Source: Novosphingobium resinovorum (GTDB lineage Bacteria; Pseudomonadota; Alphaproteobacteria; Sphingomonadales; Sphingomonadaceae). Taken from it: 64,000 nt of DNA. The position numbers and the translations under genes were made by a program. Shown piece by piece: positions 1 to 8,117 of the stretch. The stretch lies in NCBI RefSeq assembly GCF_001742225.1, contig NZ_CP017076.1, positions 558,001 through 622,000 of the forward strand, in the 5' to 3' direction. Positions within the stretch are counted from its first letter, which is position 1, and the number at the start of each line of letters is the position of its first letter. The notes under the pieces were generated by a model. It made no database searches, was not told where the DNA came from, and saw only the letters and a list, made by a program, of their open reading frames with translations.

Positions 1-206
1 GGGAAGTCGATTTCCATCACCACGTCGTGATCGAACGGCTGGTCCGTCCCGTCCATCGGCGAAAGAAACCGGCGCACGTAGCGCGTGGCGTAGCCCGCCA
101 GCACCTGCTCGCCGATCACGCGGTGGCTGCTTTCGTAGTAGGCGCGGAAGTCCTCGACGCTCATGCCTTCGCGGCGCTTGAGGAGCGTGATCACGGTCAC
201 CGTCAT
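1..206 (-). CDS. EthD-domain protein, partial at the window edge
   Basis: The reading frame starts at the ATG at 206 and runs off the left edge. The visible 68 residues begin MTVTVITLLKRREGMSVEDF and continue with a YYESSHRVIGE stretch, the usual start of EthD-type ferredoxin-like domains (small dimeric alpha+beta proteins often found in degradation operons). Its ATG overlaps the stop codon of the upstream gene as ATGA, so translation is probably coupled. Its company (Rieske oxygenase, CoA ligase, dehydrogenases) suggests an accessory role in breakdown of an aromatic or alicyclic compound. The exact reaction cannot be told and the C-terminal half is not in the window. Confidence 0.75.
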   Translation of the reverse strand, partial: MTVTVITLLKRREGMSVEDFRAYYESSHRVIGEQVLAGYATRYVRRFLSPMDGTDQPFDHDVVMEIDF

Positions 207-991
207 GCCAGCACGCCCATCCACTCGCGCATCCCGTCAAGCACCGCCTTCGCCCGCAGCGCCGGGTGCGAGAACGCCTCGCGTAGCGCAGCCGAGCGCA
301 GTTCCAGCGACAGCGGAATGCCTTGCGGCAAGGCCTGCAGCATCGCCGCCAGCGGCAACGCGCCCTCGCCCGGCTGTTCGCGGAGATCGATGGCATCGGT
401 GATGACCGCGTCGAAGTTCGCCGGATCGGGCCGTTCGGCCCGCGCGTCGCAGAACTGGGCGTAAGGCAGCAGCGCCGGATCGATGGCAGCGATCTGCCCG
501 ACCGTCGTGCCGGAGCGGTCGACGTGGATCGGATCGACCAGCACCGCGCGCAAGGGATGCCCCACCCGGTCGAGAATGCCGAGCGCCTGGCTCAGGGTCT
601 TCACCTCGGTGAATATGCCGAATTCCAGCGCCACGCGCATTCCCGATCCCTCGGCATGGCGGCACAGGGCGGAGAGGCGCTCGATCGTCTCGCCCTCCTC
701 GTGCGAGGATACGCAAAGCACGTTCGCCGCGCCGAGCTGCGCGCCAACCTCCAGCACCTTGCGGTGATCGTCGAGCGTGGTGTCGGGGCGGATCCACACG
801 ACCTCGACGTCGAGCACCGGCAGGCCGGTGCGCTGCAATGCTGCGCGCGCATCGCGGGTATGCTGCGCGGTCCATTCCAGCGGATCGACCCAGAGGCCGA
901 CCGCGTCGAACCCGGCAGCGGCACCTGCCTCGATCACGTCCACGGCGCCGAATTCGGGCAGGACGCCGGAGGCGAGGGATAGTTTATGCAT
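203..991 (-). CDS. Sugar phosphate isomerase/epimerase-like TIM-barrel protein
   Basis: The product is 262 residues from the ATG at 991, chosen because GGGAGAAAAC lies just upstream; an ATG at 1012 is in frame but has no such site. The sequence has the features of the xylose-isomerase-like TIM barrel (AP endonuclease family 2): beta strands ending in acidic or His residues, for example VLDVEVVWI, RVALEFGIF, AVLVDPIHVDRSG and SLELRS, which would supply a metal site (E/D/H). It sits between a Rieske oxygenase gene and an EthD gene in one direction, and the EthD start overlaps its stop. Members of this fold act as isomerases, epimerases or ring-opening enzymes, and the sequence alone does not show which. 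Confidence 0.8.
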   Translation of the reverse strand: MHKLSLASGVLPEFGAVDVIEAGAAAGFDAVGLWVDPLEWTAQHTRDARAALQRTGLPVLDVEVVWIRPDTTLDDHRKVLEVGAQLGAANVLCVSSHEEGETIERLSALCRHAEGSGMRVALEFGIFTEVKTLSQALGILDRVGHPLRAVLVDPIHVDRSGTTVGQIAAIDPALLPYAQFCDARAERPDPANFDAVITDAIDLREQPGEGALPLAAMLQALPQGIPLSLELRSAALREAFSHPALRAKAVLDGMREWMGVLA

Positions 992-1050
992 TGTTTTCTC
1001 TCCCAAACCCACCCCGTCCGGCTAGTTCGCTGCGCTCTCAAGCCTCCCGG

Positions 1051-1112
1051 CCCTCCCGCGAGCGGGAGGGCTAGGCGCAGGTCTATCATCCCCCTCCCGC
1101 TTGCGGGAGGGG
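1051..1112. repeat. Two tandem palindromes between the Rieske and TIM-barrel genes
   Basis: Two near-identical hairpins follow one another: 1051-1070, with 9-bp arms CCCTCCCGC and GCGGGAGGG around a 2-base loop, and 1091-1112, with 10-bp arms CCCCTCCCGC and GCGGGAGGGG. The second is followed by GACAGGGGTGGGCG. Neither has a T tract, so they look like a dispersed intergenic palindrome (REP-like) rather than a rho-independent terminator. They could still attenuate or stabilise mRNA between the two genes. Confidence 0.75.
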
Positions 1113-1129
1113 ACAGGGGTGGGCGCGTA

Positions 1130-2308
1130 TCACATCACCGGTTCGGGCAAGGAGGCATCATCCGCCAGATACCAGTTCAGCCACTCATGGAAGTACTGGT
1201 TCCCCCGTTCGTTCTTGCCAAACGTCAGGTCGTCATGCGCGCCCGATTCGAGGCCCTTCTGGATCTCAAGGCCGATCACATAGTCTTCCTCATACGTAAC
1301 ATCGCGGAAGAAGTTCATCGCCGCTTCCACCGCCTCGCGGTCCGCCTCATCCTTGACCGGATTGCGACGCAGGTAGTTCAGCACGGTGCGGTTCTCGGCG
1401 GGCGTCGGTCCGGGGAACAGCTGCGCGACTTGCGTGATCTCCGGCGCGATGAAGATCGAGACGTTGGGGAAGAAGATGCGCACGAAATCGTAGCCGTAGT
1501 TCTCGCGGTTGCCCCATTCCTCGCGGGGCACGTCCCTGAGCTGCTCGGCGATCGAATGCTGCGGGAAGCCGATGCGGATGTTCGGCCCGAAGCCCTCGTA
1601 ATGCGTGCAGTTCGACGGCGTGCGCGGGAAAATCGTCTCGGGGTGCAGCGACTTGAAGTGGTAGCCCTCCAGATAGCCGTCGAAGGCGATCTTCCAGTTC
1701 GCCCCGTGGATCGTGCGATTGCCGAGGTACGTCCAGTTCGCGAAGTCGAGCGCGTCGAAATCCTCGAGGAAGTCCTTGAAATAGTGATCGAGGTCCATCG
1801 GCGCGTTGGGCGTCAGGCACACGAAGATCATGCCGCCGCGTTCCTCGCACGGCAGTTCGCGCAGGCCCATCGCGCCCTTGTCCACCTCGCCAAAGGTGCC
1901 CGGCTCAGAAATGCCGATCAGCTTGCCGTCGGCGCCATAGGTCCAGGAGTGGTACTTGCAGGTGAAGCGCGAGCAGTTGCCCTTGCCGTCCGGCGCGACC
2001 GGGGCGCCGCGATGCGAGCAGACGTTGAGGAAGGCGCGGACCTTGCCCTGCTTGTCGCGGTTGATGAGCACGGGCGAACCGACCGCGTCCATCGCCTTGT
2101 AGTCGCCGGGATTCGGCAGTTCGGCGGTGAAGGCCAGCATCAGCGGCACGCGCTTGAAGACCAGCTCCAGCTCGGCCTTGAACTGGTCCTTGTCGGTATA
2201 GCTGCCGGTGGGCACGCGCAGCGGCCGCGCCGTCTGGAAGGTCTTCTTGTTCGCCACGTAGTCGAGCATGATCTCGGCCACGTCACCAATGCGCTTTACG
2301 CGTTCCAC
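1130..2308 (-). CDS. Rieske non-heme iron oxygenase, large (alpha) subunit
   Basis: A 392-residue aromatic ring-hydroxylating oxygenase alpha subunit. The Rieske [2Fe-2S] ligands are C97, H99, C117 and H120 (C-x-H-x17-C-x2-H). The mononuclear iron site is H217 and H222 (YHFKSLH) with D342 in EEDYVIGLE as the likely third ligand. I chose the GTG at 2308 because GGGAG precedes it by a normal distance; the open frame continues upstream without a better start. Such enzymes insert O2 into aromatic or alicyclic substrates and need a reductase, which is not in this window. No small beta subunit is adjacent, so it may be an alpha-only (homotrimeric) oxygenase. The acyl-CoA ligase gene diverges from it across about 110 bp. 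Confidence 0.92.
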   Translation of the reverse strand: MERVKRIGDVAEIMLDYVANKKTFQTARPLRVPTGSYTDKDQFKAELELVFKRVPLMLAFTAELPNPGDYKAMDAVGSPVLINRDKQGKVRAFLNVCSHRGAPVAPDGKGNCSRFTCKYHSWTYGADGKLIGISEPGTFGEVDKGAMGLRELPCEERGGMIFVCLTPNAPMDLDHYFKDFLEDFDALDFANWTYLGNRTIHGANWKIAFDGYLEGYHFKSLHPETIFPRTPSNCTHYEGFGPNIRIGFPQHSIAEQLRDVPREEWGNRENYGYDFVRIFFPNVSIFIAPEITQVAQLFPGPTPAENRTVLNYLRRNPVKDEADREAVEAAMNFFRDVTYEEDYVIGLEIQKGLESGAHDDLTFGKNERGNQYFHEWLNWYLADDASLPEPVM

Positions 2309-2418
2309 GGTCTTCTCCCGGTAATTTATACGTCGATCCTGCGCGAGCCGCCCGGTCGCCACAAGCTGCGCAAGGTGATAGGCGACAGGGGGGCGCACAG
2401 TGCGGCACTCAGGGGATC

Positions 2419-4041
2419 ATGATGGAGAGGAAGAGCCCCCCGTGGGCATGGCTTGAAACCCCACCGCCGCATCTGGCTGCTTACGCCGGAACGGACTTGT
2501 GGGACGAACGCACGATCGCCGAGCAGGCGAGCGCGCTGGCCGAGGCCGACCCCGGCTTCGTGTGCCTGATCGAAGGCGACGTGACCGTCACCCGCGCGCA
2601 GGCCGTAGCCGATGCCGAGGCGTTGAGCGCCGCGATGCATGCGCGCGGCCTGCGGCCGGGAGACGTCATCGCCTTCCAGGTGCCCAACTGGCGCGAGGCG
2701 ATGGTGATCAACCTGGCCGCCGCGATGTCGGGCCTCGTCGTCAACCCGATCGTGCCGATCTACCGCGACCATGAAGTCTCGTTGATGCTGGCGGACTGCG
2801 GCGCGCGGGCGTTCTTCGTCGCCTCTTCGTTCCGCAAGTTCGACTATGCGGCGATGGCGCGGCGACTCGCAGGCGTGCTGCCGGACCTGGCTCATGTCTT
2901 CACCGTGCGCGGCGAAGGTTCGGACGATTACGCAGCGCTGATCGAGGAAGGGCGCGCCCTCTCCTTCGCGCGGCCAAAAGTCGATCCGCTGGGCGTGAAG
3001 ATGGTGCTCTACACCTCGGGCACCACGGGACGGCCGAAGGGCGTGCTGCACAGCCACGTCTCGATCGCCCGCATCCTGCGCGAGAGCGGGCACTACTGGG
3101 GCCTGACCGAAGGCGAGGCGACGCTGATGCCCTCCCCCGTCACGCATGTCTCGGGCTATGCCAACGGGCTGGAGGCGCCGTTCATCTGCGGAATCCGCAC
3201 GGTGCTGATGGAAAGCTGGAACGCGGAGCAGGCACTCGCCCTGATCGACCAGCATCAGGCGGTCGGCACCGTCGCCGCCACGCCGTTCCTCGTCGAGCTG
3301 GCGGCCGCCGCGCGTGCGAGCGGCAATCGCCTGCCCAGCTTCCGCTTCTTCGCCTGCGGCGGCGCGGCGGTTCCGGCGGACTTGATCCCCGCCGCCAATG
3401 CCGCGTTCGACCACTGCCGCGCCTTCCGCGTCTTCGGCGCCTCCGAAGTGCCGCTGGTGACGTTCGGCTGGCCCAACGTCGAGGCGCTGGCCGCGACGAC
3501 CGACGGCGCCATTGTCGATTACGAGGTGCGCATCGTCGATCACGAGGACCGCGACCTGCCCGACGGCTGGGAAGGCGAAATCCTCGCGCGCGGCCCCGGC
3601 ATGATGCTGGGCTATGCCGACGAGGCGCAGACCCGCGAGGCGATCACCACGGATGGCTTCTTCCGCACCGGCGACCTCGGCGTGCGGAGCGAAGACGGCG
3701 CGATCACCATCACCGGCCGCAAGAAGGACCTCATCATCCGGGGCGGCGAGAACATCTCTGCCAAGGAGATCGAGGACGTCCTGCACGCCCACCCCGCCGT
3801 GCGCGAGGCGGCCGTCGTCGCCATGCCGCACGAGCGCCTGGGCGAAGGCGTCTGCGCCTACGTCATCGCCGATGGCGAGGCGCCGAGCCCGCAGGCGCTC
3901 GCCGCACACATCGCCGACAGCGGGCTGGCGAAGCAGAAAATTCCCGAGAGGTTCGAATTCCGCGAGGATTTCCCGCGCACGGCTTCCGGCAAAGTGCGCA
4001 AGGACCTGCTCCGCGCGGATGTGAAGGCGCTGGTGCCCTAA
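2419..4041 (+). CDS. AMP-forming acyl-CoA synthetase/ligase
   Basis: A 540-residue ANL-superfamily enzyme that activates a carboxylic acid to its CoA thioester via an acyl-adenylate. The ATP-binding motif YTSGTTGRPKG starts at residue 198, the TGDLG hinge motif is at about 415, the GRKKDLIIRGGENIS segment follows, and the adenylation lysine K525 lies in TASGKVRKD. Two ATGs stand in tandem (2419 and 2422); the AGGGG four bases before the first is better spaced for the second, so the true protein may lack one Met. It is divergent from the Rieske oxygenase and precedes two dehydrogenases, which fits activation of a ring or side-chain acid. It resembles cyclohexanecarboxylate- or fatty-acid-CoA ligases, but substrate cannot be read from sequence. 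Confidence 0.9.
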   Translation: MMERKSPPWAWLETPPPHLAAYAGTDLWDERTIAEQASALAEADPGFVCLIEGDVTVTRAQAVADAEALSAAMHARGLRPGDVIAFQVPNWREAMVINLAAAMSGLVVNPIVPIYRDHEVSLMLADCGARAFFVASSFRKFDYAAMARRLAGVLPDLAHVFTVRGEGSDDYAALIEEGRALSFARPKVDPLGVKMVLYTSGTTGRPKGVLHSHVSIARILRESGHYWGLTEGEATLMPSPVTHVSGYANGLEAPFICGIRTVLMESWNAEQALALIDQHQAVGTVAATPFLVELAAAARASGNRLPSFRFFACGGAAVPADLIPAANAAFDHCRAFRVFGASEVPLVTFGWPNVEALAATTDGAIVDYEVRIVDHEDRDLPDGWEGEILARGPGMMLGYADEAQTREAITTDGFFRTGDLGVRSEDGAITITGRKKDLIIRGGENISAKEIEDVLHAHPAVREAAVVAMPHERLGEGVCAYVIADGEAPSPQALAAHIADSGLAKQKIPERFEFREDFPRTASGKVRKDLLRADVKALVP

Positions 4042-4043
4042 TT

Positions 4044-4168
4044 CCTCCCCGAGCTTGTCTCGGGGAGGTGGCAGCCCGTCAGGGCTGACGGAAGGGGAAT
4101 TTTCCGGACTCTCCCCCTCCACCACCGCTTCGCGGCGGTCCCCCTCCCCGAGCAAGCTCGAGGAGGAA
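4044..4168. repeat. Intergenic palindromic repeat cluster after the CoA ligase
   Basis: A perfect hairpin at 4044-4068 (arms CCTCCCCGAG and CTCGGGGAGG) is followed by a GCCCGTCAGGGCTGACGG hairpin at about 4073-4090. A related but inverted and degraded copy, CCTCCCCGAG-CAAG-CTCGAGGAGG, lies at 4144-4167. This is the architecture of dispersed sphingomonad intergenic repeats. It separates two convergent genes and may stop transcription from both sides, although no T tract is present. Confidence 0.65.
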
Positions 4169-4233
4169 TAGGAACCGGAACTGGCGACGGCATCCTTGGA
4201 TACCGCCGCCGGCCCTTCCTCCCCAGGAAACTC

Positions 4234-5040
4234 TCAGCCCGCAGCCATGGCGGCTGCGACGGCCGCGTCGATTTCGCTCTTCATCGGGTTGCGGCGCAGC
4301 GTCAAGCCGCCATTTACCTGCAGGTTCTCGCCAGTCATGAAGCACTCGTCGCTGGAGAGCCAGACGACGGCCGCCGCGATGTCGTCGCTGGTGCCGATCC
4401 GGCCGAGCGGATAGCCCGCAAGGAAGGCGTCGAACAGGCCCGGCACCTGCTTGGCGTCCGAAGTCATCGGCGTGTCGGTCAACCCCGGCGAGATCGAATT
4501 CGCGCGCACGCCTTCCGCCCCGAACTCGTGCGCCACACAGCGGATCACGTGGTCGGCACCCGCCTTGGTGCCCATGTAGGCGGCGTGGTCGTTGAGCATG
4601 ATCGTCGCCGTCGCGGAGCTGATCTGGATCAGCGAGCCCCCGCGCCCGCCCTTGCTGCGCGCCATCTTGCCCACCATCGCCTGGTAGAAGTGGAAAGGCC
4701 CGACATACTGCAGCATCGTCATCGCCATCAGTTCGTCATGCGTGGTTTCGAGGAAGCCCTTCAGGAGCCCCCAGCCGGTGGCATTCACCGCAATGTCGAT
4801 GCCGCCAAGCTGCTGCGCGGCGCTGTCCGCCAGAGCATCGACGCTGGCCTTTTCGGTCAGGTCGCAGGCGCTCCACTTGCAGTCATGCTGCGCGGCGAAA
4901 TCGGCCAGCACGTCTTCCTTGCGGCCGGAAACGAGCACGCTGGCGCCCTCGTCCATCAGGCGCCGGGCGATATGCTGGCCCATGTTGTCGGGGCTGCTGG
5001 CGCCGAGGACAACGGCGCGCTTTCCTTCGAGGCGCTTCAT
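4234..5040 (-). CDS. Short-chain dehydrogenase/reductase
   Basis: A 268-residue classical SDR. The N-terminal nucleotide-binding region is LGASSPDNMGQHIA, a slightly irregular form of the TGxxxGxG loop reminiscent of enoyl-reductase-like SDRs. The catalytic residues are S141 or S142, Y155 and K159 (YMGTK). The C-terminus carries the usual GENLQVNGG motif before an extra tail ending EIDAAVAAAMAAG. It probably oxidises or reduces an alcohol/ketone intermediate of the degradation cluster. It faces the CoA ligase convergently and diverges from the second SDR gene. Confidence 0.85.
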   Translation of the reverse strand: MKRLEGKRAVVLGASSPDNMGQHIARRLMDEGASVLVSGRKEDVLADFAAQHDCKWSACDLTEKASVDALADSAAQQLGGIDIAVNATGWGLLKGFLETTHDELMAMTMLQYVGPFHFYQAMVGKMARSKGGRGGSLIQISSATATIMLNDHAAYMGTKAGADHVIRCVAHEFGAEGVRANSISPGLTDTPMTSDAKQVPGLFDAFLAGYPLGRIGTSDDIAAAVVWLSSDECFMTGENLQVNGGLTLRRNPMKSEIDAAVAAAMAAG

Positions 5041-5191
5041 GACACTCTCCCGTCGAATTGTTGCGGCCCCCGCGCTAGCACGGCGGGGCTGCGGTCATTC
5101 CTGACCAAAGAAATAGTGGCCATGCCGCGCCCGAGCGGCGACACCACGGCATCTGACAAGAAACCACGCGCGTGGCAGAGGAGCGCAAAAC

Positions 5192-5953
5192 ATGGATCTC
5201 GGACTGAAGGGCCTCAAGGCCATCCTCGTGGGCGCGAACGGCGGCATCGGCCGCGTAGTCGCGCATGTGCTGTCGGCCGAAGGCTGCGACATCGCCATCT
5301 GCGGCCGCTCGCAGGACAAGGTGGACAACGTGCTGTCGGAGGTCGCCGCTTCAGGCGTGAAGACCTACGGCGAGGCGCTTGACGTCACGCAGGTCGATGC
5401 CGTCCCCGCCTTCGTCGACAAGGCGGCTGAGGCGCTCGGCGGCTGCGACATCTTCATCAGCTTCACGTCCACCAACCTCGGCGAAGACACCGACGCCGCG
5501 TGGGAAGCCGTGATCCAGGCCGACATCCTGCCGATGCGGCGCGGCATCGCGGCGGCCCGCCCGCACCTTGCCAAGTCGGACAACGCCGCGATCGTGTGCT
5601 TCAGCTCGACCGGCGCGGTCGAGGAATTCATGGGCGTCCAGCCCTACAACGCCCTCAAGGCCGCCGTGATGAACTATTCCTCGTCACTGGCGCAGGCGCT
5701 GGCGGGCGAAGGCATCCGCGTGAACTGCATCACCCCGGGCCCGGTCATGACCGAGGACGGCCCCTGGCCCAAGATCCAAGCCGCCATGCCGGACTTCTAC
5801 AACGCCACGCTCGCCAACATGCCCTCGGGCCGGTTCACCACCGGCGAGGAACTCGCCAAGGCGGTGGCTTTCGTCGTCTCGCCCGCATGCAAGGCGATGA
5901 CCGGCGCCAACATCGTGGTCGACAACGGCTACACCAAGCGCACCCAGTTCTGA
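5192..5953 (+). CDS. Short-chain dehydrogenase/reductase
   Basis: A 253-residue SDR with the glycine motif VGANGGIGRVV at residues 13-23, catalytic S139, Y152 and K156 (YNALK), and a C-terminal GANIVVDNGY motif. The usual NNAG structural motif is replaced by ISFTST at about 89-94, which sets it apart from textbook SDRs. It is read away from the neighbouring SDR and ends in a strong terminator. Its place suggests a role in the same catabolic cluster as the Rieske oxygenase and CoA ligase. The substrate is unknown. Confidence 0.85.
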   Translation: MDLGLKGLKAILVGANGGIGRVVAHVLSAEGCDIAICGRSQDKVDNVLSEVAASGVKTYGEALDVTQVDAVPAFVDKAAEALGGCDIFISFTSTNLGEDTDAAWEAVIQADILPMRRGIAAARPHLAKSDNAAIVCFSSTGAVEEFMGVQPYNALKAAVMNYSSSLAQALAGEGIRVNCITPGPVMTEDGPWPKIQAAMPDFYNATLANMPSGRFTTGEELAKAVAFVVSPACKAMTGANIVVDNGYTKRTQF

Positions 5954-5980
5954 CGGTTCAACCTCCCTCCAGAGGATCAT

Positions 5981-6009
5981 GCGGCGGGCCAAGGCCCGCC
6001 GCTTTTTTT
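5981..6009 (+). terminator. Rho-independent terminator
   Basis: A perfect 10-bp stem (GCGGCGGGCC and GGCCCGCCGC) with a 2-base AA loop is followed by seven T residues. It lies 28 bp after the stop of the plus-strand SDR and should also shield that gene from the convergent amino-sugar operon. Confidence 0.93.
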
Positions 6010-6036
6010 GGGGGACATCGCAGTCCCTGCAACACC

Positions 6037-6978
6037 CTATCGGCTTGCGTTTCGAAGCCCCAGGTTTTTGGCATAAAGAGCAGAACCATAGCCGGGCGAG
6101 AACATCGGCTCGTGCAGGGAAAAGCCATGGGCGCTTGCGATGCGGAGGAACTCTTCGCGGACCCGGGCTTCACGGCTCAGCACGCCGCCCGACCACGATA
6201 GCGGGACAGCCGTGCCTTCCGCAAATCCAAGCGCCGCGCGCAGTGCCAGGGCCATGTCCCCCAGTTCGCGCGCCGCTTCGTCGAGGATGGCCCCCGCCGC
6301 CTCGTCCCCGGCCATGGCGGCATCGGAGACCAGTCCGGCCAAACCCGCGATCTCGCTACGCCCCATGCCTGGCGGCCCCATGATTCGCCCGCACACGTCG
6401 AGGTCGTCCTCGAGCGACAGCACTGTGCGGAGCGTTTCGTGGAGCGGCCCGCGCGGAGTGCGTCCGTCGCTCATGCGGGTGAACAGCGCAAGCCCCTTGA
6501 TGGCGATCCAGTAGGCCGATCCCTCATCGCTGAAGACTTCGCCCCAGCCACCGGCGCGGGCAGCCTTGCCCTGCCGTTCGCCATAGCCGATCGAGCCGGT
6601 CCCGGCGACGATGTTGATGCCGTCCTCGCCGCCCAGCGATCCGGCCCAACCGCAGACCATGTCGTTGCCGACATCGTAGCGATCATGGCCCAGCACCGCG
6701 CCGCATGCCGCGTGGATGCGCGGATCGATGTCACGGTCCTCGCCATAGGCAGGCAGGCCGAAGAACGCATGGTCGATGCCCTGCGGCGTGATGCCGATCG
6801 CCGCGCAGACTTGCGCGGCGCCGGTTTCGAGCCGCCGCACCACTTCGTCGAAGCCGACCTGGAGATGATAGGTCGTGCCCGTCAGAGCGGTGGCGAGCAC
6901 CTCTCCGCCGCCGTCGATACAAACGAACTCGGTCTTGGTGCCGCCGCCATCAACGCCGAGGAAGACGCCGCCGCTCAT
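6037..6978 (-). CDS. agaK: BadF/BadG-type sugar kinase, probably an N-acetylhexosamine kinase (AgaK-like)
   Basis: A 313-residue actin-fold kinase. The phosphate-1 motif GVDGGGTKTEF opens the protein, the phosphate-2 type motif NIVAGTGSIGYG lies at mid-length, and GGWGEVFSDEGSAYWI matches the BadF/N-acetylglucosamine kinase family. It would phosphorylate GlcNAc or GalNAc at C6 in the cytoplasm. It is the last gene of an operon with an AgaS-type SIS protein and a GatZ/AgaZ-type protein, so N-acetylgalactosamine or galactosamine is the more likely substrate; that choice is an inference from context. Its start overlaps the stop of agaS by four bases. Confidence 0.8.
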   Translation of the reverse strand: MSGGVFLGVDGGGTKTEFVCIDGGGEVLATALTGTTYHLQVGFDEVVRRLETGAAQVCAAIGITPQGIDHAFFGLPAYGEDRDIDPRIHAACGAVLGHDRYDVGNDMVCGWAGSLGGEDGINIVAGTGSIGYGERQGKAARAGGWGEVFSDEGSAYWIAIKGLALFTRMSDGRTPRGPLHETLRTVLSLEDDLDVCGRIMGPPGMGRSEIAGLAGLVSDAAMAGDEAAGAILDEAARELGDMALALRAALGFAEGTAVPLSWSGGVLSREARVREEFLRIASAHGFSLHEPMFSPGYGSALYAKNLGLRNASR

Positions 6979-8117
6979 ACTGGTTGCGCGTGTATCCGCA
7001 CGCCCTGGACAACGCGGTTGACGGTGCCGCTGGCGTTCGGGCGATCAGGCGTGAGGCCCAGTTCGATCGAAACGGCAAGGCCGAAAAGCTGCGCGGGAAC
7101 GATGAACGGGAACAGCAGGTCCGCATCCGCCGCGCCCAGCAGGCCGGGAACCGATACGTCGGCGTGGTCATCCGGGTCGGCCGAGACCACGACCACCGCG
7201 CCGCTGTGCCCGTCAGCCTTCAGCTCGGCGATGATGTCAAGGTCGTAAAGCCGGGTCAGCGGATCGTTGGAGACGAAGACCACCGCCAGCGTCTGCGCAT
7301 CGATGATCGTCTTGGGGCCGTGGCGGAAGCCCAGCGCAGTGTCGAACGCCGTCACTACCGCGCCGTCGCTCAGTTCCATCAGCTTGAGCGCCGCCTCGCG
7401 CGCCAGTCCCTTGAACGGGCCGCTGCCGAGGTAGACGACCCGCTTGAAACCGCGCGCGGCGAGCTTCTCCACCACCGGCCTGCTCTGCGCATGAGTGGCG
7501 GCCACGGCGGAGGCGATCGCCTCGATGCGGCCGTCCAGCGCCGCGATCCCGCTCAGGATCGAGAGCGCGGCGAACATCATCGCGCTGAAGCTGGACGTCA
7601 TCGCAAAGCCCCGGTCGTGCGTCGCCTCGGGCAGCACGACGACATGGGTGTTGCCACCACTGCGCCGCGCCAGTTCACCCTCGGCATTGCAGGTGATGAC
7701 GAGGTGATAGGCCCGATCGACATGCGCGTCGACCAGATCGACGGCGGCCACGCTTTCCGGGCTACTGCCCGAGCGCCCGAACGAGACGAGCAGCGTCGGC
7801 ACCTCGCGGCGCAGGTAAAGCGCGGGCGAACTGACGATGTCGGTCGTCGCGATCGCCTCCACCGAACGGCCGAGCAGGCCCGAGAGCCACGGAGCCAGAC
7901 ACTCGCCGATGAAGGCCGAGGTGCCTGCTCCTGTCAGCACGATGCGCGCATGAGGGTTGGCCAGGATCGGGCCGGTGAAGGCTTCGATCGCGGCCTTGTT
8001 CGCGCTCAGGATCGCTTGTGTCGCGCGCAGCGTTTCGGGCTGCTGCGCGATCTCCCGGCGGGTCCAGGGTTCGGCGTCGTTGCCCGGCGTTCCGGGAACC
8101 AGCAGGGCGTCAGGCAT
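6975..8117 (-). CDS. agaS: SIS-domain sugar isomerase, AgaS-like deaminase/isomerase
   Basis: A protein of about 380 residues with two SIS domains, as in the isomerase half of glucosamine-6-phosphate synthase. Visible motifs are VLTGAGTSAFIGE and LLVSFGRSGSSPES in the first domain, and VYLGSGPFKGLAREAALKLMELS in the second, where SIS proteins hold their sugar phosphate. AgaS converts galactosamine-6-phosphate to tagatose-6-phosphate and ammonia. I chose the ATG at 8117, which overlaps the stop of the upstream gene by a few bases; an in-frame ATG at 8135 is possible. The neighbours (AgaZ-like before it, a BadF kinase after it) support an amino-sugar role. Confidence 0.82.
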   Translation of the reverse strand: MPDALLVPGTPGNDAEPWTRREIAQQPETLRATQAILSANKAAIEAFTGPILANPHARIVLTGAGTSAFIGECLAPWLSGLLGRSVEAIATTDIVSSPALYLRREVPTLLVSFGRSGSSPESVAAVDLVDAHVDRAYHLVITCNAEGELARRSGGNTHVVVLPEATHDRGFAMTSSFSAMMFAALSILSGIAALDGRIEAIASAVAATHAQSRPVVEKLAARGFKRVVYLGSGPFKGLAREAALKLMELSDGAVVTAFDTALGFRHGPKTIIDAQTLAVVFVSNDPLTRLYDLDIIAELKADGHSGAVVVVSADPDDHADVSVPGLLGAADADLLFPFIVPAQLFGLAVSIELGLTPDRPNASGTVNRVVQGVRIHAQPV

